Shown here: positions 1-6,354 of the stretch, one piece after another
How the letters are laid out: every line of letters starts with the position of its first letter
How positions within the stretch are numbered: position 1 is the first letter of the stretch
Source: Desulfobulbaceae bacterium
GTDB taxonomy: Bacteria > Desulfobacterota > Desulfobulbia > Desulfobulbales > DAOVSZ01
DNA: 6,450 nucleotides
Reading direction: 5' to 3'
Assembly: GCA_030627725.1 (NCBI GenBank)
Contig: DAOVSZ010000160.1
Span: forward strand, 1 to 6,450
Notes under the pieces: model-generated
The model's input: only the letters and a program-made list of their open reading frames with translations
Told to the model about the DNA's origin: nothing
Databases searched by the model: none
Position numbers and translations under genes: made by a program

Positions 1-4
1 GACC

Positions 5-1249
5 ATGAAAATCAAAAAGGCTCTTTTTTCACCTGGAATAACGGGATTTTTCTTTGACGACCAACGCGCCATAAAACAGGGAGTCAGACACGACGGTTTC
101 ACCTATGAAGGCGAGCCAGTCACCTCCGGCTTTTCCAAGATCCGTCAGGCCGGCGAATCTATTTCCATCATGCTTGTACTGGAGAACGATGATGTGGCCT
201 TCGGCGATGCCGCCGCGGTGCAGTATTCAGGCGCAGGCGGCCGTGATCCCCTTTTCCTGGCCAACACATACCTGCCGTTTTTAAATAACAAAATTGCTCC
301 GCTGCTAAAGGGAGAGGATCTGGATTCCTTTAAAAGACTCGCGGAATGGATCGACATTCTGGAATTTGACGGTAAGCAGATGCACACGGCCATTCGCTAC
401 GGCCTGAGCCAGGCCTTACTGGATGCTGTTGCCAGGGCAGGCAGGAAACAGAAAGCTGAAGTATTGTGCGATGAATACAATCTGCCGCTCATCCTTGAAC
501 CCGTGCCTCTGTTCGGACAGACCGGAGACAACCGCTATGAAAGCGTTGACAAGATGATCATAAAGCATGTGGATGTCCTGCCGCACGGCCTGATCAACAA
601 CATTCCCGACAAGCTGGGAGTCGACGGCAACAAACTTCGGGAATACATTAAATGGCTTGTCGCACGAATAAGACGCCTTCGGGTAGATTCAAAGTACCGG
701 CCGGACCTCCACATCGACGTGTACGGCAATATAGGCGAAATCTTCGACAATGACACGGATCGCGTGGCAGACTATGTGGCATCGTTAGAAAAGCATGCCA
801 TGGAGTTCAAACTCTACATCGAAGGTCCTGTTGACATGGAAGCCAAGGAGCCCCAGATAGAAGCGCTGGGCAAGATCAAGGATCGTCTCACAGCCCTTGG
901 TTCAGGTGTTGAAATCGTTGCCGACGAATGGTGCAATACCCTGCAGGACATAAAGGACTTTACGGATACCGAATGCTGCCACATGGTCCAGATCAAGACG
1001 CCGGACCTGGGCAGTATCCACAACATCGTAGAGAGCATCCTCTACTGCAAATCGCACGGAATGCAGTCCTATCAAGGCGGAACCTGCAACGAGACCGACA
1101 TCTCGGCCCGAACCTGCGCCCACGTAGCCCTGGCCGCCCGCCCGGAGCGCATGCTGGCAAAACCCGGCATGGGATTTGATGAAGGGTGCATGATCATGCG
1201 AAACGAGATGGAGCGTACGTTGACGCTGTTAAGGAACAAACAGAGATGA
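5..1249 (+). CDS. mal: Methylaspartate ammonia-lyase (EC 4.3.1.2)
   Basis: This 414-residue protein is a methylaspartate ammonia-lyase of the enolase superfamily. The family reversibly deaminates (2S,3S)-3-methylaspartate to mesaconate and ammonia in the cytoplasm, the step after glutamate mutase in the methylaspartate pathway. Known functional positions of the Clostridium tetanomorphum enzyme (413 aa) fall at the same numbers here: Mg ligands D238 (HIDVYG), E273 (YIEGP) and D307 (VADEW); catalytic bases K331 (VQIKTPD) and H194 (LPHG); substrate contacts Q172, Q329, T360 and C361. An N-terminal capping domain (about 1-160) precedes the TIM barrel. The protein looks full length and intact. The ATG lies 4 bases from the window edge, so its ribosome site and any upstream glutamate mutase genes are not visible. 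Its TGA overlaps the next gene's ATG (ATGA), so the two are very likely co-translated. Identification is firm; activity is inferred from the family. Confidence 0.96.
   Translation: MKIKKALFSPGITGFFFDDQRAIKQGVRHDGFTYEGEPVTSGFSKIRQAGESISIMLVLENDDVAFGDAAAVQYSGAGGRDPLFLANTYLPFLNNKIAPLLKGEDLDSFKRLAEWIDILEFDGKQMHTAIRYGLSQALLDAVARAGRKQKAEVLCDEYNLPLILEPVPLFGQTGDNRYESVDKMIIKHVDVLPHGLINNIPDKLGVDGNKLREYIKWLVARIRRLRVDSKYRPDLHIDVYGNIGEIFDNDTDRVADYVASLEKHAMEFKLYIEGPVDMEAKEPQIEALGKIKDRLTALGSGVEIVADEWCNTLQDIKDFTDTECCHMVQIKTPDLGSIHNIVESILYCKSHGMQSYQGGTCNETDISARTCAHVALAARPERMLAKPGMGFDEGCMIMRNEMERTLTLLRNKQR
1231..1235 (+). promoter_or_regulatory. Ribosome binding site for the P-loop gene
   Basis: AAGGA sits 10 bases before the ATG at 1246, inside the last codons of the lyase gene. 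It supports the start in the ATGA overlap over the in-frame ATG at 1186, and fits translational coupling to the lyase. Confidence 0.6.
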
Positions 1250-2172
1250 GTGTTGAAAATGAATACTTGAGTTCAGCCACGTATATAGCGCCATTCGGCA
1301 GGCGCAGGATGTATGAACTTGCCAAGAAACTTTCCCTGCGCTATCTCTATTCAACGGATCTCTTGATAGGGATAATCGGCGCTGAAGGCGCGGGCAAATC
1401 CACCCTTATCCGAGGCCTCTTCCCGGGCCTCGAATTGACCAATGAGGATGACGGCATCAACAACCCGGCCACCCCTCTTTTTGACTTCTCGGAAAATGAC
1501 TTCTTCTCCGGACATACCTTTCATATTGATGTCCGCTATGAAACCGCATTCCGCCAGATGTATGAGATCCGTGACGCGGTGGTTCATGCTGTTTCACATG
1601 GCCGCCGGGTAATAGTCGAACATTTCGACCTCATCTATAAGGCCCTTGGATACAATGCACAGCTGCTCTTTGCAATCAGCGATGAAGTCCGTGTCTTTCG
1701 ACCGACCGTATTCGGCCCCTCTCCTATTGAGGTGAGGAAAGAGGTTATGAAGAACATGAAATACCGCCTGATGGCCCATTCGGCCGAAGACATCACCCTT
1801 CAGATTATAAAGAAGGTGTATGGCGAAACACCTGACGTACACTCCAACGTCAGGCACGGATTTGTTATCGGCTTTCGCAAAAAACCAAAATTTTCCCTGA
1901 CCGAGCTTGAAAAAAAGGTGCTTGAAATTATTGAGCGCGATGTTCCCATCCAACCTATTGAGGGTCAATTCATCAAGATTGATGGTGAGAAAATCCATTG
2001 CACAGGCCAACGGATACACGTTTCATCGTCAAAACAGATCAAAAATTTCCGCATAATGAAACGATTCCGATCCGATCCGATTACCAAAGAGTACTTCATT
2101 GTCGGTATTGTGGGCAGGGAATACATAGAAGGCCTGGGTTCGCTTCCATATGCCGGCGAGCGATTTGACTAA
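1246..2172 (+). CDS. P-loop NTPase with C-terminal AlaRS-editing-like (tRNA_SAD) region, function unknown
   Basis: A 308-residue soluble protein in two parts. The N-terminal part has a clear Walker A motif, GAEGAGKST at residues 45-53, after a hydrophobic strand (LLIGIIG). A plausible Walker B strand is RRVIVEHFD (120-128, with E125 and D128). The C-terminal part recalls the second additional domain of alanyl-tRNA synthetase and AlaX editing proteins: a helix with H178-x3-D182 (RLMAHSAEDI) and a late segment C252-x5-H258 (CTGQRIHV) followed by a hydrophobic IKNFRI strand. Those domains normally carry HxxxH and CxxxH zinc motifs, so the ligands here are altered. From memory, proteins of this type are named after this domain in anaerobe genomes. 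The start at 1246 is chosen because ATGA overlaps the lyase stop and AAGGA lies at 1231-1235; an in-frame ATG at 1186 would overlap the lyase by 64 bases. Pairing with methylaspartate ammonia-lyase suggests an accessory or quality-control role in that pathway, which is inference. Confidence 0.85.
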   Translation: MSVENEYLSSATYIAPFGRRRMYELAKKLSLRYLYSTDLLIGIIGAEGAGKSTLIRGLFPGLELTNEDDGINNPATPLFDFSENDFFSGHTFHIDVRYETAFRQMYEIRDAVVHAVSHGRRVIVEHFDLIYKALGYNAQLLFAISDEVRVFRPTVFGPSPIEVRKEVMKNMKYRLMAHSAEDITLQIIKKVYGETPDVHSNVRHGFVIGFRKKPKFSLTELEKKVLEIIERDVPIQPIEGQFIKIDGEKIHCTGQRIHVSSSKQIKNFRIMKRFRSDPITKEYFIVGIVGREYIEGLGSLPYAGERFD

Positions 2173-2187
2173 GGGCTCTAACCATCT

Positions 2188-4275
2188 TCATCCGGAGGGA
2201 GCAAAAAATTTTTTTGAGATATTTTTCTCAAAGGCCTTCCGAAGAAGACCGGCCAAATCCTTGGGGCAAAACGGCTTCTGGAGGACGATCATCCCCTGTC
2301 GCACTGCCTGACCATCGAACTCCTGATTAAAATCGTAACCGGTCATAAAAATAACTGGGAATTCCGGCCTCATTTCCTTAATGGCTGCGGACAGGGTGCG
2401 GCCACCCATTCCCGGCATGACCAGATCAGTGAGCAGCAGATCAATATCAGCCCCTCTCTCCTTGAAAAGGGCCAATCCCTCATTGCCATCGGCGGCGCTC
2501 AACACGGTATAACCCATTTCAGATAGAAGAATTTCCGTCATTTGCAAAACAGAGGGATCATCCTCAACCAGCAATATCGTTTCCTGACCGCCCGCAACCT
2601 CTTCACGCTGCTCGATCTCATCACGATGCTCCCCATGCTGTTCTACTTTCGGCAAATAGATATAAAAGCCGGTCCCCTGTCCCGGAGCGGTTTCCACCCT
2701 GACATGGCCGCCATGCTGTCTCACAATACCGTGGACTGTAGCCAACCCCATTCCGGTCCCCTTTCCCACCTCTTTGGTGGTAAAAAATGGATCAAAGATC
2801 ATATTCAGGGTCTCTTTATCAATGCCGGCGCCATTATCTATGACTGACAATACCACATAAAAACCGTTGAATACTCTGTTTTCAATATCAAAAAGGTAGG
2901 AGACCTCCTTATTCTCTGTCCTGACAATAACCATGCCACCCTCAACAAATGCGTCCTGGGCATTAACCACCAGATTCAGCAGCACCTGTTCCATCTGGCT
3001 GATATCAGCCTCAATATTCCACAGATCATCGGCCAGATCAAACTGCATCTCCACATCCTCCCGAATGAGCCGCTGCAACATCTTGGCAAAATCGGTAATC
3101 AGGGTGTTGAGGTTGAGAGAGCTTGATTCTATCACCTGCTTGCGGCTGAAGGCCAGGATCTGCCGGATCAGAGCTGCGGCCCGTCTGGCACTTTTATCAA
3201 TAGCTTCCAGAGATTCCTGCAGGGGATGATCCGCTCCGATGCGTAAGCGTGCTAACTCACAATAACCCAGAATAGGCGTCAGCATATTGTTCAGATCATG
3301 GGCAATGCCCCCGGCCAAAGTGCCCAAGGCTTCAAGTTTCTGGCTTTGCCGATACTGAACCTCAAGCTGCCGCCTCTCCTCTTCTACCTCAATCCGCCTG
3401 GTGATATCACGGTCGATCCCCCGGAAACCATCAACCCTGCCATCCTCACCAAGAACAGGGGCGCCGCTGGATTCAATAACAACGAGCCGGCCATCCCGGT
3501 GGCGGCAGCGGTGTTCGATGGTGTAAAAACAAGAGGCTGTCCTGACATTGTTCTCAAAGACCTGCTGGTATTCATCAGTATCCTCACCTTCTGTTCCCAG
3601 AGCCCGAAACATATTCTTACCCAGCAGTTCCTCGGAACTGAATCCAAAAAGCCTCTCGGAAACCGGCGAACAATATGTCAGGTTGCCCTGTTGGTCCGCC
3701 TCCCAGACCCAGTCGCTGGTGGTTTCCACCAAGGCCCGGAATCGGGCCTCGGAATGACGCAGGACGTTACGCTGCTCCTCTTCCCGGCGGGTGATATTCC
3801 ACTTTTCAGTCAGAGAAACAGCCAGCTGCTTCAGCTCTTCAACGTCAAAAGGCTTACGAACAAAGAGAAACTTAGCAGGATCTCCCAAGGCTCGGGCAAT
3901 CTCAGACCGGGAACGGTCGGAATAGGCAGTGACGATAACGATTTCAACATTGGGATCAACCCGGCGAATCCGCACGGCAGTCTCCATGCCGTCCCAGCCC
4001 GGAGGCATCCGCACGTCAATAAAGGCGACGGCAAAGGGCCTATCGCTTTCCATGGCCTCCTTTACCAGACCAAAACCCTCTTGTCCCTGGGCGGCAAAGG
4101 CCAATTCAAACCGCTCCTCATCAATAGACAAATCCGATGTCCGATCCCCCATCAGCTCCCTGATTTGCCGGATCGTAGAATCAGGACTCTCAGGATCCGG
4201 TGCCAACACCGCCTTATAGGCCTGCCAGATCTCCCGGTCATCGTCAATGACAATAATATGTCTATTATGTTTCAT
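2188..4275 (-). CDS. Hybrid sensor histidine kinase, REC-PAS-HisKA-HATPase-REC
   Basis: A 695-residue cytoplasmic protein without membrane segments. In order: receiver 1 (about 5-155: acidic D11-D13, phospho-acceptor D87 in FIDVRMPPGWDG, T116, K141); PAS domain (about 173-300); dimerisation/phosphotransfer domain with H326 in GGIAHDLNN; HATPase with N438, DNGAG at 480-484, a DPFFTT box and GTGMGL around 506-511; receiver 2 (about 566-683: D572-D573, D617, T645, K667). All catalytic residues are present. Receiver 1 is longer than usual (75 residues from acidic pair to phospho-acceptor, about 30 extra), a subtype I recognise by MPPGWDG. It lies downstream of a membrane kinase, so receiver 1 is a likely phosphate acceptor from it. 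The start at 4275 is preferred because the receiver begins at once and the ancestral upstream frame would overlap it by 11 nt. An in-frame ATG at 4308, adding 11 residues behind GGAGGA with a short spacer, remains possible. Confidence 0.93.
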   Translation of the reverse strand: MKHNRHIIVIDDDREIWQAYKAVLAPDPESPDSTIRQIRELMGDRTSDLSIDEERFELAFAAQGQEGFGLVKEAMESDRPFAVAFIDVRMPPGWDGMETAVRIRRVDPNVEIVIVTAYSDRSRSEIARALGDPAKFLFVRKPFDVEELKQLAVSLTEKWNITRREEEQRNVLRHSEARFRALVETTSDWVWEADQQGNLTYCSPVSERLFGFSSEELLGKNMFRALGTEGEDTDEYQQVFENNVRTASCFYTIEHRCRHRDGRLVVIESSGAPVLGEDGRVDGFRGIDRDITRRIEVEEERRQLEVQYRQSQKLEALGTLAGGIAHDLNNMLTPILGYCELARLRIGADHPLQESLEAIDKSARRAAALIRQILAFSRKQVIESSSLNLNTLITDFAKMLQRLIREDVEMQFDLADDLWNIEADISQMEQVLLNLVVNAQDAFVEGGMVIVRTENKEVSYLFDIENRVFNGFYVVLSVIDNGAGIDKETLNMIFDPFFTTKEVGKGTGMGLATVHGIVRQHGGHVRVETAPGQGTGFYIYLPKVEQHGEHRDEIEQREEVAGGQETILLVEDDPSVLQMTEILLSEMGYTVLSAADGNEGLALFKERGADIDLLLTDLVMPGMGGRTLSAAIKEMRPEFPVIFMTGYDFNQEFDGQAVRQGMIVLQKPFCPKDLAGLLRKAFEKNISKKFFAPSG
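2203..2232. terminator. Weak AT-rich dyad at the convergent gene ends
   Basis: TTTGAGA (2213-2219) and TCTCAAA (2226-2232) form a 7-bp stem with a 6-base loop, next to an A6T7 run at 2203-2215. On the - strand the hairpin is followed by A- and then T-rich sequence ending the hybrid kinase gene, so it could assist termination of that transcript; it lies inside the coding region just before the stop. The stem is AT-rich and I would not expect strong termination. With only 15 bp between the convergent stops there is no room for a classical separate terminator. Confidence 0.25.
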
Positions 4276-4322
4276 CCCTTTTCTTTCCGTTCTTTGTGGA
4301 TTTGGCATACTCCTCCATCATC

Positions 4323-4330
4323 CCGGAATC
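4323..4330. repeat. Target-site duplication, left copy
   Basis: CCGGAATC directly abuts the GTAA left end of the element and is identical to 4512-4519. The base just outside (c4322) also equals the last element base (c4511), so the match can be read as 9 bp; the 8-bp reading gives symmetrical GTAA...TTAC ends. Confidence 0.75.
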
Positions 4331-4372
4331 GTAACCATTCACCAGGGGTACGAACTTACTGCCCCCCGGCAT

Positions 4373-4392
4373 GTAAGCGTTCACAGGCACCG
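4373..4392 (+). repeat. 20-bp inverted repeat, left arm (internal copy of element end)
   Basis: GTAAGCGTTCACAGGCACCG is the exact reverse complement of 4492-4511. It starts with the same GTAAGCG as the element's right end, yet lies 42 bp inside the left end, so the element carries three end-like motifs (4331, 4373, 4511). No 8-bp duplication matches at this inner boundary. Confidence 0.9.
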
Positions 4393-4431
4393 CAGCTGTA
4401 CGCCCAACGGAAGTGCCCTTGGGGTGCGTGA

Positions 4432-4473
4432 TCAGGGTGACCGGCTATAGCCGTACTATGCCGGTCACCCTGA
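4432..4473. repeat. Strong hairpin inside the element
   Basis: Arms 4432-4445 (TCAGGGTGACCGGC) and 4460-4473 pair perfectly over 14 bp. After a one-base bulge (t4446), ATAG (4447-4450) pairs with CTAT (4456-4459), closing on a 5-base loop (CCGTA). It is transcribed between the two kinase genes and has no U-tract on either strand, so it looks more like an RNA stability or processing structure than an intrinsic terminator. Confidence 0.85.
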
Positions 4474-4491
4474 GCGCGTGCAGATGAGATA

Positions 4492-4511
4492 CGGTGCCTG
4501 TGAACGCTTAC
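4492..4511 (-). repeat. 20-bp inverted repeat, right arm (element right end)
   Basis: Perfect reverse complement of 4373-4392 over 20 bases. It contains the stop codon of the membrane kinase gene (TAA on the - strand at 4508-4510). Confidence 0.9.
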
Positions 4512-6274
4512 CCGGAATCAACCGGCAGCCGGATGACAAATTCAGCGCCCTTGCCAAGGCCGGCGCTGAGGGCTTCAATGGAACCCTTATTGGCAATGAG
4601 ATAGTTGGCACAGGAATGCAGACCAAAACCGGACCCCCTCTCTTTAGAGGAATAGCCGAAGGTAAAAAGTTTTTCCCAGTCGGCAGGGGCAAAGCCGCAG
4701 CCGTTATCCTGAATTCTGAAAACGACCTGACCGAGGTCGCCGGGGTCGTAACTGGTGGAGATGACCAGCTCCCGCCTCTCCACAGGGGTCTCCTCCATGG
4801 CCTCATAACCGTTCTTGATCAGATTGATCAGGATCTGCAACAGCTTGGCCTCCTCGGCCCGTATCAACGGTAGACGCCCCGTATTCATGACCACCCGCAC
4901 ATCCCTTTTTGCCAGCGATTCATCAAGCATCTGCAGGGCATGGCTTACCAGCCGGTTAAGGTCGACCGGTTCAAAGTCGCCCACCAGCTTAGTATAACGC
5001 ATCTGCAAACCGATAATTCCCTCAATATGTTCCTGCTTGACCTTGATCTTCCTGATCTCGGCAATTATCTGGTCATACTCCTCCCGGATACCCTTTGGCA
5101 TCAGAGAGATAATCTTAGAGAGCCTCTGCTTCTCCTCCTCGGATATCAGGGCATCCTGGTCAATGATTGTTGCCAGCGGCTCCAGGGAACCGGCCAGACC
5201 AGTGCGAAGAGGGCTCTCCTCCAGCCGTTTTAAAACCAGGGACAACCCCACCTTGGCCGGGGTTATGGCATTGCCGATATTGTGCAGAACCCCTACTGCC
5301 ATCTCGGCCATACCCGCCTCGTGAGCCTGCCTGAGCAGGATGGCCTGAGCCTCCTCCAATTCCCTGGTGCGCTCCGCCACCTTGGCCTCCAGAGAACGGC
5401 TGTATTCTTCCAGCCGCCGATATGAATCCCGCAGCTTATGGGTCATGCTGTTAAAGGAGTTGGAGAGGCTGAAGAATTCATCACAGGCAAAGGCTTGCAC
5501 CCGAATCTTGTGATCAAGATCTCCGCCGGCCACCCGTTTGACACCAATATTCAACACGTCAATGGACCGGCCGATAGATCTGGTAATAAACAGCGCCACA
5601 CCGGTACCCAGAACAAAAAACAGGCCCATGGTGGAGAGAAGATAGAGCTTGAACTGGCTCATCTTGAAGGCCCACTCCTTTTGTACGCCTCTGATCTCCC
5701 GGTTCAACCCAACCAGAGAATGGCCACATCGCAGCACCCCCCACAATTCATCCCCACTATAAACAGGAACCACCACATCCAAGACATCCTCACTCTTTAC
5801 AAAATGGACGGGAACAGGTTGATCTATCGGCAGAGAGGCCAAAAATTCTCCCTGCGGCAACTCCTCAAAACCCTTCTTACCAAGGGGCAACAACACATCC
5901 AAATCCTCAGGCCCATGCCGCACCACTATCTGTTTATTCCGGTCAATAATAAGACAGTAGAGAATCTCCGAATCGTTTTCCACCAGCTGACCGGCAATAT
6001 TGGACAGTAAGCTGAAATCAAATCCTGCCACTGCCTCGCCTACACTCAAACTGAGACTGCGGGCCAGAGTAGCGGCCCGGCTCTCCAGGGCCTGGTGCAT
6101 CTGGTTGATGGTTCGATCAAGCTGAACATCCCGAAAACGGGCAGATTGCTGCATTAAGAAAAAACCAGCCGCCGGAAAGAGCAGGCAGAGAAGAATCATG
6201 TTCATCAGAATAAGATAGACCCTAATTGACAAACGATAACGTCTGTTTTTGGATTTTTCTCCATGAACCACCAT
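4508..6274 (-). CDS. Membrane-bound sensor histidine kinase with Cache-like sensor and HAMP; C-terminus altered by insertion
   Basis: A 588-residue inner-membrane kinase. A transmembrane segment (about 17-41) is followed by an extracytoplasmic domain (about 43-207) whose late VLDVVVPVYSGDELWGVLRCG pattern is Cache/PDC-like. Then come a second transmembrane segment (208-231), a HAMP domain (about 232-285), a coiled coil (about 283-315), an H-box GVLHNIGNAITP with phospho-acceptor H331, and a HATPase with N484/N488 (INLIKNGYEAM), DNGCG at 523-527 and GSGFGL at 547-552. All catalytic parts are present. The ligand is unknown. No DNA-binding partner is next to it; the likely target is the first receiver of the downstream hybrid kinase. 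The ATG at 6274 is bounded upstream by an in-frame TAA two codons before, and has no clear Shine-Dalgarno; GTG at the second codon is an alternative. The stop codon comes from the inserted element; without it the frame would add 18 residues, giving 606. Confidence 0.93.
   Translation of the reverse strand: MVVHGEKSKNRRYRLSIRVYLILMNMILLCLLFPAAGFFLMQQSARFRDVQLDRTINQMHQALESRAATLARSLSLSVGEAVAGFDFSLLSNIAGQLVENDSEILYCLIIDRNKQIVVRHGPEDLDVLLPLGKKGFEELPQGEFLASLPIDQPVPVHFVKSEDVLDVVVPVYSGDELWGVLRCGHSLVGLNREIRGVQKEWAFKMSQFKLYLLSTMGLFFVLGTGVALFITRSIGRSIDVLNIGVKRVAGGDLDHKIRVQAFACDEFFSLSNSFNSMTHKLRDSYRRLEEYSRSLEAKVAERTRELEEAQAILLRQAHEAGMAEMAVGVLHNIGNAITPAKVGLSLVLKRLEESPLRTGLAGSLEPLATIIDQDALISEEEKQRLSKIISLMPKGIREEYDQIIAEIRKIKVKQEHIEGIIGLQMRYTKLVGDFEPVDLNRLVSHALQMLDESLAKRDVRVVMNTGRLPLIRAEEAKLLQILINLIKNGYEAMEETPVERRELVISTSYDPGDLGQVVFRIQDNGCGFAPADWEKLFTFGYSSKERGSGFGLHSCANYLIANKGSIEALSAGLGKGAEFVIRLPVDSG
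4512..4519. repeat. Target-site duplication, right copy
   Basis: CCGGAATC immediately after the TTAC right end. On the - strand it encodes part of the last residues (DSG) of the membrane kinase, so the insertion was within that coding region. Confidence 0.75.
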
Positions 6275-6284
6275 ACATTACAGT

Positions 6285-6297
6285 ATACACTATGTAT
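6285..6297. repeat. Small dyad next to the kinase start
   Basis: ATACA-CTA-TGTAT is a perfect 5-bp inverted repeat with a 3-base centre, 10 bases upstream of the kinase ATG. The - strand also reads TATACT here, a good -10 match but too close to the ATG except for a leaderless transcript. It could be a regulator site or chance in AT-rich sequence. Confidence 0.25.
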
Positions 6298-6310
6298 CAC
6301 ACTGTTATGA

Positions 6311-6334
6311 ATAATATTTTGACTGAAGTTCAGT
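6311..6334 (-). promoter_or_regulatory. Candidate promoter/operator region of the kinase operon
   Basis: A perfect dyad ACTGAA-G-TTCAGT (6322-6334) lies about 48 bases upstream of the kinase ATG. Beside it, TATTAT (- strand, 6311-6316) could be a -10 box with a leader of about 30 bases. I see no convincing -35 hexamer at 17 bp and no -24/-12 sigma-54 pattern. The dyad is operator-sized, but the call rests on position and symmetry alone. Confidence 0.3.
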
Positions 6335-6354
6335 GGTGCTCAAAAAATTTCATT

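Larger units (their letters stand above)
4331..4511. mobile_element. IS66-type miniature inverted-repeat element (MITE), 181 bp, non-autonomous
   Basis: The element starts GTAACCATTCACCAGG (4331) and ends with the reverse complement of GTAAGCGTTCACAGG (4511), two imperfectly matching ends. It is flanked by identical CCGGAATC at 4323-4330 and 4512-4519. GTAA ends with GTAAGCG-type repeats and 8-bp target duplications are known features of the IS66 family. There is no transposase or credible reading frame inside, so mobility would need a transposase supplied elsewhere. The right end lies in the last codons of the membrane kinase gene, and its GTAA gives that gene its TAA stop. The interior is strongly palindromic. 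Family assignment rests on ends and duplication only; the presence of an insertion is more certain than its family. Confidence 0.78.

Noticed and set aside
1186..1245. Upstream in-frame ATG for the P-loop gene, adding 20 residues
   Set aside because: It would overlap the lyase coding region by 64 bases, and the added residues are just the lyase's 3' end in another frame. The ATGA overlap with AAGGA ahead is a better start.
4276..4308. Earlier ATG at 4308 for the hybrid kinase
   Set aside because: Not excluded, since GGAGGA lies 2-3 bases upstream, but the added residues fall outside the receiver fold and the restored ancestral kinase frame fits the 4275 start better.
3298..4431. Long + strand open frame of 377 codons opposite the hybrid kinase gene
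   Set aside because: It is antisense to a kinase with every catalytic motif intact, its translation is proline- and arginine-rich with no recognisable domain, and it runs into the MITE. It is a shadow frame.
4432..4473. Intrinsic terminator
   Set aside because: The hairpin is strong, but neither strand has a T-run after it.
4373..4511. Integron attC site or CRISPR-type repeat
   Set aside because: Inverted-repeat arms begin GTAAGCG and lack attC core-site sequences, there is no cassette array or integrase, and there is no repeat-spacer periodicity. The flanking duplication points to transposition.
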